The position numbers were made by a program, and so were the translations under genes. A stretch of 64,000 nt of DNA, from the NCBI GenBank assembly GCA_014843695.1, contig CM026402.1:17205545-17269544 (forward strand), given 5' to 3'. Positions 32,317 through 43,600 of the stretch are shown in pieces. Every line of letters starts with the position of its first letter. The first letter of the stretch is position 1. This DNA comes from Archivesica marissinica. Its lineage: Eukaryota; Mollusca; Bivalvia; Venerida; Vesicomyidae. The notes under the pieces were generated by a model that did not search any database, had not been told where the DNA came from, and saw nothing but the letters and a program-made list of their open reading frames with translations.

Positions 32317-32460
32317 GCCCGAGGTTATAAACCATTTCTCAGATCTCAAACTTAAGCTCAAGTGATTTGATTGGTATACTTTGCTATTTACACTCAGCTG
32401 AACCAATCAGAAGCCCTAGACTGATGTTAGGATTGGAGCACAGCTTTATAACCTCCAGGC
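32317..32460. mobile_element. Palindromic MITE family M2, copy 2
   Basis: GCCCGAGGTTATAAACC...TCTCAGATCTCAAACTT at the left, TTTATAACCTCCAGGC at the right, with internal CAGCTGAACCAATCAGAAG. Starts immediately after the 33-bp satellite ends. Confidence 0.75.
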
Positions 32461-32573
32461 CTTGTATCGCCTAAAATAACTCACGTTGTGACATTGTATC
32501 GCATTAAATGATGTGATTTTGTGACGTTTTGTTGCACCTTGCACCAACTCATTCATGTTGTATATGTTCATGT

Positions 32574-32799
32574 TATACTAGAGGACATAGAAAACGCACA
32601 CAGCGAATAAGTATGGTTTTACATGAAACACAATAACTATATAAATACATAGTTTTAAACATTTTGGAATATTTTAAGTTGTTCAGTCTGTGTTTTGTAA
32701 TAAAGATGTGATATATCTTTGATGGAATCCTTCATATTTCGTTTTCATGTAATACTAATCATATAATTTTGGTGTGCGTTTTCTATGTCCTCTAGTCTA
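32574..32799 (+). mobile_element. MITE family M1, complete copy
   Basis: 226 bp. Left TATACTAGAGGACATAGAAA then ACGCACAC, right GTGTGCGTTTTCTATGTCCT then CTAGT: perfect inverted repeats of 25 bases, which makes this the best reference for the family. The right repeat is identical to the core of the 36-bp satellite unit. Confidence 0.93.
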
Positions 32800-33185
32800 T
32801 TTTAATTATGCGTCACACTCACAGACGTTCTACCAGAAACATATATCAAAGTGACAGACTTTGCTCAACAATGGCACTATGCAATGCATCATCAGACACC
32901 CTATTATTTTATTTATTTAATATATCATAATCTATCACGCTACATTGTCAGACAGGATCCAGATAAATTGTGCGATTAATTTTGACACGAATGCACACAG
33001 GATTTGATTTCATCAAAGAGTCATTATGCGTACACACCATTGTCAAAACATGTCTGTCAACAGCACATTATTCTCACGGTAATTTGATTACATTCAACAA
33101 TCTATTCACAATCAATTGCCATTCGTGACATTTATCATTTTGCATCTACCATTCCAAATACACATACATTCCAAATCGATCATGC
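32800..33185. other. Spacer, nothing recognised
   Basis: AT-rich, no supported feature. Confidence 0.4.
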
Positions 33186-33376
33186 TTGGTACGATCTTAC
33201 ACACACACACCACACCACACCTTGGTACGATCATGCGGTACGATCTTGCTTGGTACGATCTTACTTGGTACGATCTTGCTTGGTACGATCATGCTTGGTA
33301 CGATCATGCTTGGTACGATCTTACTTGGTACGATCTTGCTTGGTACGATCTTACTTGGTACGATCATGCTTGGTAT
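33186..33376. repeat. 15-bp minisatellite
   Basis: About eleven copies of CTTGGTACGATC(A/T)TG or CTTGGTACGATCTTA, interrupted after the first by an (AC)n stretch. All three plus frames are open by period. Confidence 0.93.
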
Positions 33377-34984
33377 ACCACACAAATGCTTTCGAATTGA
33401 CCTTTCTGCCGATTTTGATTGACAGCTGGCGTTAGCCAATCGCATCGCACCATTCCCGCACACCCCCGGCAACGGTTTATCGCCGCCATCTTGTTAGACA
33501 AACACTGCATATTAGACACACTAGTAACGAGTAGACACATTTGAAAAGACGTGAATTTGATCGAAAATACGGGTTTAAAATTGTTTTAATGATGTTGAAA
33601 ATGTGTAGCTTTGGTGTGTGGGTTAGTAATAGTACAACATTAGTCGATATCCTGGTGATCGACGTTAAATTCAACCCATTTCAAAATCCTTGGACAAATC
33701 TAAAAGTGTGTATATGAACCACAAAATACCAGACAGCTGCTTTAAAAACAATGCATCTATAAAAACACCGACTGAACCCATATAGTCATTCTTTTCTCAC
33801 AAACACAGCAATCAAATTTAAGCGTGTCACACTGTTTATTGGGAGTAATCAACAACTTACCGACTAACGGTACATCACAGAGACCGCAGACTTATAATAC
33901 CCGATAGGGGCCTACTGCTATTATCAAGATCAAAGTATTGCACATCGGAATTTAGCACTGATTGTGCTAATTGGTCAATTATAAAATGTGTGCACATAAT
34001 TATAGTATTGATTACTACACCGAGTCATTGTTTTATCGTTCTGTTAGACAAACGAGTTATGTAGTAAAATTTTAATCAAATCTGATAACAAGTTTCAAAT
34101 TTAACGAGTGATCGTGATCTGAAATTATTTTTTGAAAAATAATTACAAATTAATTAATGCTGTCTGTCATTGACAAAGGTGAAAAGATGTAGTTACGGGC
34201 TGTGTGACAGTGATAGTAGATATCCAGATCGATTGATAGGTGACGTTAAATTCGTGCCATTTCCAAAACCTAAGACAAATCTTGAAAAAATGTCTAAGGT
34301 GGATTAAGTTGTGTGAACGACCAAACGACCAGCTGAATACATTCAAAATTAATGCAAACAGATATATTTGCACAAAAGTAAGTTGAAATTAATTTATTTA
34401 TGCATAATAAAATATTTCGAAAAAATATATTCTGCATTAATAGATCTACCGTTCACAAGAGATATGTGAGTATAATGGTTATTAAAATTATACATGTGGT
34501 TCATACATATTGTCGTGGATGGTGGACTAGGGATCAGATAGTAGTAATAGTACCCATGCATGTGCAGAGCTGTGGGATTCCCATATTAGCTCAGTGAACG
34601 TACTGGTGTTCAGTTTTTGGGCCTAATGTTCGAGTCTTCTAGGAGGCATATGGTCGAGTCTCTCAAGACGGTGGCATATTTCATTTCTTTTGATGTCAAA
34701 GTTGACACGATGTGGTTGTTCACTCTTCCGTTGACTGCGCAAGCATTTTCCACGAACACTTAACACGCCCTCACCCGTTAAATATATCTGTACTTTAGAG
34801 AAATAACCTTCACACCTACGTCTATTATGAGATGGGCTGTTGACAAATTAATCAATTACTGGAGAATATATTATTTTTCACACCTTGATTGGTCGGCTCA
34901 AACATTTGTGATGCTGGCTTGTATGCCCGTGTTTTATCAGCTTTAGAGCTGAGCCGTGCCATATGTCCAAGCCCTTGAATCATG
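33377..34984. other. Spacer with a diverged duplication
   Basis: No supported exon. Segments 33595-33715 and 34185-34310 are homologous: both contain GATATCC...GATCGA, GACGTTAAATTC...CCCATTTC/GCCATTTCC, AAA-CCTT/AAG-GACAAATCT. Origin unknown. Confidence 0.45.
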
Positions 34985-34992
34985 TATAAATA
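34985..34992 (+). promoter_or_regulatory. TATA box upstream of zinc-finger mini-ORF
   Basis: TATAAATA lies 31 bases before a pyrimidine-flanked start region and 39 bases before the ATG at 35024, which has a good Kozak context (ACCATGG). The spacing is right for a core promoter with a very short leader. Confidence 0.4.
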
Positions 34993-35023
34993 TCATGCTC
35001 TTCACATCAATTTCATTACAACC

Positions 35024-35137
35024 ATGGCGTCTATTTTTCCATGCGTTTTTTGCTCTCGTCACGTTTCCAGCCGTATGCATGCTCTTAGCTGCGATAAGTG
35101 CCACCGTTGGAATCATCGAAAATGCGGAATGATTTAA
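35024..35137 (+). CDS. 37-residue zinc-finger mini-ORF (possible exon 1 or TE-gene remnant)
   Basis: The frame runs from ATG at 35024 to TAA at 35135. The peptide has cysteine pairs CVFC (residues 7-10) and CDKC (23-26), then H31 and C34 in RWNHRKCGM, giving a C2-C2-H-C pattern like small PHD/RING-type fingers. A similar finger (C-x2-C...AL-CD-C-RW-HR-C) occurs at the N-terminus of many invertebrate transposase-derived (MULE/FLYWCH-like) proteins; this is recalled family knowledge, not a search result. TATA box and Kozak context support real initiation. The stop comes directly after the finger, so it may be a truncated gene, or part of a longer one spliced before the stop; GAATGATT offers no clear donor. 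No partner domain is visible downstream. Confidence 0.45.
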   Translation: MASIFPCVFCSRHVSSRMHALSCDKCHRWNHRKCGMI

Positions 35138-36056
35138 TTATTCTCCCCCATTCACTTTAATTAATCTTGATTAGTGGCCTGAAACCTAGATATATAATCA
35201 CTCCTGGTATGGCAAACACACGGCTACATAGTCCCATTCATAATTGTGTCTAATTACCTAAATAGCTAATAATGGGCCTGTATAGTGCAGTACTATATAT
35301 ATATAAAATACGAACTTGTGATTATACGAATGCACTAGTATACGAAACTACCATTAGACGAACAAGGGATTATACGAAACCACCTGAATTCACCTAAAAC
35401 CCTTGTCTTGAGATAGTCTTATCTGGGTGAAATAAAACCGAGAAATTCGACGGAATTTTATCTAGATTAACTCGATGCAGGTCTGCGTTAGACGCCATTT
35501 TGTTAGATAGCTTGTCTCGCGTGGTTACAGCGAGCACCTGTAACTATGGGGGGCGTGCCTAAGTAGCGTTTTTTTCAGAAAGGTCAATTGCCATATGTGC
35601 GGAATAATGGCAACATTATGTGTACCATGTTCCACCATGTCAATGTACATTTATATCAACATAAAAGTGATACCTTGTGCATGATACGTTTTATTTAAGT
35701 TATGTTCTTATTATCCATCTCTGTAAATAATTAAATTCCATGTACAATAAAATCATCTGTTATGTTAACACAAGCGTTGTATGAGGAACATTGTAATACA
35801 GTTCAACATCTTGTACATATAGAGCACCTTAGAAACAAGAACACACGCGTGTCTAAGATTTCAGCCTGATTACGTATGTATTAATTCATCAAAGCACTTT
35901 AAACTGTTATGGGGGTCACCTATCGTTGTTTACAGTTGTTTTACAACTACCATTATGTACTTGATGTAGTTTACAAGCATGCTGGACTGTGTTACACAAC
36001 TTGAATATCAAAAAGTATGTATATAGTATAAAGCACAATTGTCAACAGTATGAAGA
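35138..36056. other. Spacer, nothing recognised
   Basis: Includes several ATTATACGAA motifs near 35310-35380. No domain-bearing frame. Confidence 0.4.
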
Positions 36057-36165
36057 AAATCTCAATAAGCTTTAAGCTTCCGATTTAATCCATTTTCGTT
36101 TTGTATACACTGTATATGTAATGTACATTATTATCGAATAAATATGTTTAAACCAACAGTAGGGT
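36057..36165 (+). mobile_element. LINE 3'-tail relic
   Basis: ATAAGCTTTAAGCTTCCGAT, TTAATCCATTTTCGTTTTGT, then CGAATAAATATGTTTAAACC. Reverse complement of 6025-6135 with high similarity. Confidence 0.7.
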
Positions 36166-36317
36166 TCATTGATATATAGTTACATAGTTTAATGATAAAT
36201 AATTGTTATTAGGTTAAAAAGAAAATAATATGCAACTAATACACTATATTCTAATTACATGTCATTAATAATACACACACTTTTCTCAAAATATAGGACG
36301 ATGTATGTTAGATTTAT

Positions 36318-36395
36318 TGTAACCGCCATGTTATGTTTTATGGCGATGCACATGTTATATGTTTATTCCAAACAAAATATATTGAATATTGAATT
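36318..36395 (+). mobile_element. LINE 3' end (second tail type)
   Basis: TTGTAACCGCCATGTT, TATGGCGATGCACATGTTAT and ATGTTTATTCC, ending in (TTGAAT)-like repeats. It resembles the 3' end of the LINE relic at 47730-47822 (GTAACCGCCAAACATG ... GGTGATGGACATGTAC ... (TTGAC)n). Confidence 0.55.
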
Positions 36396-36465
36396 TTGTT
36401 TTATTGATATAAGTTACATTGATTTCATAGTTTAGTTTTTCCTGCAAACCTTTTTACACTGGCGA

Positions 36466-36684
36466 ATGTATGTATGTATGTTCCATTAATGCCAAACCCC
36501 TTGCAGGGACGTAGACATGTTTTTCTGGGCAAGCTCAGCCGACCTAAGTGGTTAACCAGTACTAAGCAATGTGTGTGAGGTGCCTTGCTCAATGACACAA
36601 CATACGTGGCCTGACCGAGTATCGAACCCGGGACCGTTCGATTCCAAATCCGACGCTCTACCACTGGACCACGGATGCCACACC
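36466..36684 (-). mobile_element. SINE family C
   Basis: Reverse copy, complement of GTGGTCCAGTGGTAGAGCGT and CCGGGTTCGATACTCGGTCA. Tail at the left is (TGTA)n. A 6-bp CGAATG flanks both ends. Confidence 0.9.
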
Positions 36685-38029
36685 ACGAATGATGCTCACT
36701 CACAGATTCAAATCAGGTGGACAATTCAAAATCTAGATGAATGTGTCAACTGCGTAATTAGATACATCGGATGTCCCGTCTACAACGTGTCCATCCGAAA
36801 GCATGTGCTAAGTACGGCACAATTTCCATTCATGTATTTTTTAAAAAGTTCAAGGTCACTCTTGGGGTGGAACATGTTAAGGGGCGGTGAACATCCCCTA
36901 AACAGTAGATAGGCAACGAATCAATGCAACGAATCAAGTATGCTAACTATATACATCACTCTCGCGTTCTACATTTATCAAACAATAATTCTCTATTTCA
37001 GAAACGATGTCTTGATTTATCAAACTAAAATGGTTGAACTAAAATCGTGCTTATTTCCCGCCAAAGGTAAAAATCAAATCACGGTAGTAACTCTTATAGC
37101 ACAAAAATTGACAAGATAGATAAAGTCACTCGAGTTGTCTTTCTTAGTAAACATTACCCAGGTCACAATTACGTGATTATTGTTTGAGAACTTTTGGTGT
37201 GTACATATATGTATCTGCTATAATGATTAATGACTTTCAAGGCGGTCAATATAATGTTCTATGAACCCGCAGGGTGATATTGACATCGAACATCGTCATC
37301 ATCGGTTAATACCATCCTCGTGCAATTTGTGAAGTACTATGTTCTTTACTCATAAACAATTATAGTAAAATCCATAATTCTAAAAAAGTTTGTAACGAAA
37401 CAGTAACGCTCAATATAAAAGTTGACATTTTTTAATGGCGTCAGTATATTTACCGCATCGAAAGTCCTTACTTGTATAATGATAAAGAACATATTAAATC
37501 TCTACAAAATTAAAAAGGGAATTTGAGAAGCGATAATGTTTTAATGACGACATTGGTGATATGTATTTGGCACACAATCATGTTCATACACATTGTTGAT
37601 GATCATGCTCTTGCAAAGCAAAGGTGCCATGAGAGTGACCCACCACCATATATGAATTCAAATTACAGGAAGCTGAAAGTACAAAAAAGTAGACAAATAC
37701 ACAATTCTTACCGTAAATGTAAAAAGGTATGAAATAAGCAAATATTAGAAGTCCCTAGTAGGAAACGTAAAACTACAACCAAGTGAAGTCGGAAATGCCA
37801 TGCTAAACACCCATTAAATCAATTTAAAAGAAGAGGAACAGGTTGTATGTGATCCAATAAAGGTATTTGAAAGTTTAAATGATTTCCATTGTAATCACTG
37901 TTCAAATCATTGGTATAAATAACGACAGGCAGTCAATAAATAAAGAACATCACGGTATTGGCAACATTTCTGGAGAACAATGTTGAACATTAAGATGGCA
38001 ATTCCAAACCCACTTTGTGGATAGAATTA
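36685..38029. other. Spacer, no supported gene
   Basis: Short frames only. The plus frame at 37523-37732 (69 codons) has no domain feature. Confidence 0.35.
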
Positions 38030-38145
38030 CCGTAAGCTTTTAGCTTTCAGTTCAATCCACATATCACGATATAAATGTATGTTTCTGTATATTTCTCAAT
38101 GTATATTACATGTATCCTGATAAATAAATATGTATAAACCAAACC
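38030..38145 (+). mobile_element. LINE 3'-tail relic
   Basis: GTAAGCTTTTAGCTTTCAGT ... GATAAATAAATATGTATAAACC. Same tail family as the LINE that lies 2 kb to the right. Confidence 0.6.
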
Positions 38146-38175
38146 CACTGACCGAGCAGAACTAAGTAAATACTT

Positions 38176-40189
38176 AAATCTCAAATCCTAGCGAAACACT
38201 TGTTGTTAACGCGTTACCACCTAACCTCAAATCCTAAAGAAATACTTGTTGTTGACGCGTTACCACCTAACCTCAAATCCTAAAGAAACACTTGTTGTTG
38301 ACGCGTTACCACCTAACCTCAAATCCTAGCGAAACACTTGTTGTTAACGCGTTACCACCTAATCTCAAATCCTAAAGAAACACTTGTTGTTGACGCGTTA
38401 CCACCTAACCTCAAATCCTAAAGAAACACTTGTTGTTAACGCGTTACCACCTAATCTCAAATACTAAAGAAACACTTGTTGTTGACGCGTTACCACCTAA
38501 TCTCAAATCTTAAAGAAACACTTGTTGTTAACGCATTACCACCTAACCTCAAATCCTAAAGAAACACTTGTTGTTGACGCGTTACCACCTAACCTCAAAT
38601 CCTAGCGAAACACTTGTTGTTAACGCGTTACCACCTAATCTCAAATCCTAAAGAAACACTTGTTGTTGACGCGTTACCACCTAACCTCAAATCCTAAAGA
38701 AACACTTGTTGTTAACGCGTTACCACCTAATCTCAAATACTAAAGAAACACTTGTTGTTGACGCGTTACCACCTAATCTCAAATCTTAAAGAAACACTTG
38801 TTGTTAACGCATTACCACCTAACCTCAAATCCTAAAGAAACACTTGTTGTTGACGCGTTACCACCTAACCTCAAATCCTAGCGAAACACTTGTTGTTAAC
38901 GCGTTACCACCTAATCTCAAATCCTAAAGAAACACTTGTTGTTGACGCGTTACCACCTAACCTCAAATCCTAGAAACACTTGTTGTTGACGCGTTACCAC
39001 CTAACCTCAAATCCTAAAGAAACACTTGTTGTTACGCGTTACCACCTAACTCAAATCTAGCGAAACACTTGTTGTTGACGCGTTACCACCTAACCTCAAA
39101 TCCTAGCGAAACACTTGTTGTTGACGCGTTACCACCTAACCTCAAATCCTAGCGAAACACTTGTTGTTGACGCGTTACCACCTAACCTCAAATCCTAGCG
39201 AAACACTTGTTGTTGACGCGTTACCACCTATCCTCAAATCCTAGCGAAACACTTGTTGTTGACGCGTTACCACCTAATCTCAAATCCTAAAGAAACACTT
39301 GTTGTTGACGCGTTACCACCTAACCTCAAATCTTAAAGAAACACTTGTTGTTAACGCATTACCACCTAACCTCAAATCCTAAAGAAACACTTGTTGTTGA
39401 CGCGTTACCACCTAACCTCAAATCCTAGCGAAACACTTGTTGTTAACGCGTTACCACCTAATCTCAAATCCTAAAGAAACACTTGTTGTTGACGCGTTAC
39501 CACCTAACCTCAAATCCTAAAGAAACACTTGTTGTTAACGCGTTACCACCTAATCTCAAATACTAAAGAAACACTTGTTGTTGACGCGTTACCACCTAAT
39601 CTCAAATCCTAAAGAAACACTTGTTGTTAACGCATTACCACCTAACCTCAAATCCTAAAGAAACACTTGTTGTTGACGCGTTACCACCTAACCTCAAATC
39701 CTAGCGAAACACTTGTTGTTAACGCGTTACCACCTAACCTCAAATCCTAAAAAAACACTTGTTGTTGACGCGTTACCACCTAACCTCAAATCCTAGCGAA
39801 ACACTTGTTGTTGACGCGTTACCACCTAATCTCAAATCCTAAAGAAACACTTGTTGTTGACGCGTTACCACCTAACCTCAAATCCTAGCGAAACACTTGT
39901 TGTTGACGCGTTACCACCTATCCTCAAATCCTAGCGAAACACTTGTTGTTGACGCGTTACCACCTAACCTCAAATCCTAGCGAAACACTTGTTGTTGACG
40001 CGTTACCACCTAACCTCAAATCCTAGCGAAACACTTGTTGTTGACGCGTTACCACCTATCCTCAAATCCTAGCGAAACACTTGTTGTTGACGCGTTACCA
40101 CCTAATCTCAAATCCTAAAGAAACACTTGTTGTTGACGCGTTACCACCTAACCTCAAATCCTAAAGAAACACGTGTTGTTGACGCGTTA
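38176..40189. repeat. 46-bp satellite with higher-order repeat, left part
   Basis: About 44 copies of CTCAAATCCTAAAGAAACAC, TTGTTGTTGACGCGTTACCA, CCTAAC. Diagnostic variants (AAAG/AGCG, GTTGACG/GTTAACG, CTAACC/CTAATC, ATACTAAAG, GCATTACC) recur in order every 276 bp (six units), e.g. ATACTAAAG at 38461 and 38737, GCATTACC at about 38533 and 38809. The array is interrupted at 40189 by a LINE and resumes at 46774. Confidence 0.97.
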
Positions 40190-40608
40190 GTTTAAACATA
40201 GTTTATTTCAAACAATGATATAACATATACAAATGTACAATTTACACAAATATTTACATACATGTATGAAAAAGGATTATAACCGAAAGCTATAGCTTAT
40301 AGAGGTCTTCTCCTATATTTAGATGTATATTGTAATTACAGTATGACAGCGTTTTAATCGTATATGAACTATTAATTGCAATTCGATAAAGATAAGTATA
40401 AAATTATATTAACCATGAACTGTAAACTATAATCTCAATAATATAATGAGATTATTAAGGTGATAGAAATACACATAGTAATTAAATTAGTAAGTTGAAA
40501 TTAAGATTGACTGAGAAGATAGGCAAAAGGATAGAAGATGGAGGAACATGTATTCATTCGGATAGTTCAATGGGAGAAGCAAACTTGCTACATTTAGTGA
40601 ACAGATGC

Positions 40609-43600
40609 TCATGAAAATCGTCTGCTTTCCCGGATGTAGTTTTGGACTGCTTCAAATATGTGTGCGTTGAGGTCATCGCTAAGGTTCCGGTCTCCGTGTA
40701 ATAGAGTGTATAGTGTTATGGTACAATATTTAGAAGTAGTTGCTAAGAGACGAACTCTGATGTCATTGTAGTAGACACATTCAAAGAAGAAATGATGATT
40801 ACTCTCAGGAAGACCACATTGGCAGAGTGGTGATGGAGAAATGTTTTTTGTGAACAAATGCTGGTTTAATGAGCTACAATTAGTACGGAGTCGAGCATGA
40901 TAGACTTGCCATTTGCGGTCACCTAAGTAAAAATAGTTTGGGCATTTTGTGACGTCACTCTTTAGCTGCGATTTGAATGAGGAAAGAGATGGTGAATTTT
41001 GTAGTACATTTGATAGTTTGTTCCAGTCTCTCAGAGCCGATGGCAGAAACGCATTGTTGTATAGAGATGTTCTTGCGCGTATGGTTTGGATATCATCGAC
41101 ATTGCGCAAATTATACCTAGAAGTTTCTCCTACAGTAGGTGGGACTAGAGAAGAAAGATAATCAGGAGTTAGGCCGTTCTTCATCTTGTACAGCATAATT
41201 AGTTTATGGTTGTGTCTTCGACGTTCAAGGGATTCCCATGGAACTTCTCTATGGAGTTCGTTAAGTGATACAAGTTTGGTAGCTCCAGAAACAATACGGG
41301 AAGCTTCGTGCTGAATTTTGTCAAGTTCCGATTTCTCATAGTGTGTGCAGTTGATATAAACAACGTCCGCGTATTCAATAAGAGGTCTAATGAAGGATAC
41401 ATATATCACTTCTAGAGATCTTCTATCTAGTTGGAACTTGAGTTTTCGCATGATGTGTATTCTTTTCCAGGCACGCTCTTTAATTGAGTTGATATGAGAA
41501 TGCCAAGAGCAATCATCGGAAAGGTGGACACCAAGATGCTTGTGACAATTGACTAGTGTAATAGGTTGATCGTGCATAAGTAGAGGTGGATGAACGTGTT
41601 TATGAGTTTTACGTGAAATTGTCATAGTTTCTGATTTGGAAGGATTAAACGTAACTAACCATTTGTCAGCCCAATTTGATATTTTTTCAATGTCGGATTG
41701 TAGAGTTTCTGCAGCAGAAATAGGATGATCAACAATGATATGTAAACTGGTGTCGTCAGCAAAGAGATGTACTTGAGAACCCATGTCGTCGACAATGTCG
41801 TTGATAAACACTAGGAATAAGAGTGGGCCAAGAATAGATCCTTGGGGAACTCCTGCATTTACCGCTGACCAATTAGATTGAGTACCCGGTAGAATAACAG
41901 ATTGTCGTCTGTTAGAGAGATAGTCAGAAAACCAGGTAAATAAACAGCCATCCAGTCCAGCATTTTTTAACTTGAAGAGGAGACCTTTATGCCACACTTT
42001 ATCAAAGGCCTTACTAATATCAAAGAATACAGTTCTTACTTCAAGGCCGTCATCGAGAGCCTTGCAGAATGTATTGTACAGGTAGATGAGCTGATTCGAT
42101 GATGAGTCTCCTGGTCTGAACCCAGATTGTAGGGAAGACAGGAAATTAGTATCACTAAGAAAGTTGAAAAGATACTTAAATATAATACGCTCAAATACCT
42201 TCTCTATACAACAGAGCAAAGAAATCGGGCGGTAGTTGTTAGGTAAGGATGGGTCACCTTTTTTAAAGATAGCACATACATTAGCATCTTTCCAAGAATG
42301 AGGTACCTTACTGAGCTGTAGTGAATGGTTAAACAGAGAACAAAGTGGAAATTTAATCACTGGTGCAGTTTCACGCAGGATTCGGTTACTAACTCCATCT
42401 GGTCCTGAGGCTTTGTTGATTTTAAGAGATCTCAAAGCATCGTCAACGTCTTGTAGGGTAATAGAAATGGAGTCTAATTTATTTATATGTTCTTGATAAT
42501 TATTGGCAGGAAGGTCGTTATTGTGGTTGATTAGCGAAGACTGGCTACAAAAGAAGTCATTCAAGAGATCAGACTTCGACTTAGAATCAAGGACAAGTGC
42601 ATGTGTGGCCGGGTCTATAAGTGGAGGGATGACTTGTTTATTAGAAGGTGAAATGAATGCTTTGATGAGTTTCCACCAGTCTTTTGGCGTGGTAGTCGCA
42701 GAATTAAGAGAATCAGCCAATTTAAGATAATGGTTTAGTTTAGCAGAGCGGATAAGTGAGACTATTTCATTTCGGATTGTTCTGAACTTGTTCCAGTGAA
42801 TAGGGTTCTGAGTGCGTTTAGCTTTTTGGTAGTATTTCTTGCGTTTTAGAATTTGTTTCTTTATTTGCGTTGAGATCCATAGAGCATCTTTTGGTTTTAC
42901 GGTAGTATTTCTTGTTGGAATGCATTCCTTGGAAAGCTCTAGGAGTTTATTTGTAAAGGAGGAAGTGTACGTGTTAATGTCATCGTTCTTGAACAGGTCC
43001 CAGTTAGTTTCACTGATCTTGCGTCTAAGTGAGGTGTAATCTCCTCGTTCATATAGCCATACTAACCGTTTAAAAGACTTGACGTGCGGTTTGGAGAACG
43101 TAAATAGAGCAAAGATAGGGCAATGAAAGCGTTGGTTCTGGTCTAAAATAGGTTCCCCTACACCAGAAGTTATTACTTTGTGGCTACAAGTTACCAGGAA
43201 GAGGTCCAGTATAGAAGAGGAGGTCTCTGTGAAGTGGGTTGGTTCAGAAATTAGTTGTTCTAAGCTAAATTGTTGACAGATAGAGTGGAGCTTGCGACTC
43301 ATGTACAGGTTTGTTTCATTAAAGTTAAAGTCACCAGTGACGATTATATCCGATATACCTGAATCAATAGCCAAACTTAATGAGTCTTCGATTAGATTTG
43401 TGAGATTGGCAGCTGCGTTTGGGGGACGGTAGAAAACAGCAAACAGGATATGCTTGGAATGGGAAGGCATTAATTCGATCCAGATGCATTCCAAGTTTAT
43501 GGGTTCGAGGTCAAACCTTCTTTTGTAATGTAAAGATTCCTTCAAGTACACAATAACACCACCGTAGCCATTTTCAGATCTGTCCTTTCTCTCTGGAATA

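Noticed and set aside
30822..32330. 502-codon plus-strand frame (LMLSQIISLRH repeats)
   Set aside because: Produced by a 33/30-bp satellite; another frame is open in parallel over long stretches.
40949..43039. Plus-strand frames within the LINE
   Set aside because: Antisense shadows of the intact ORF2.
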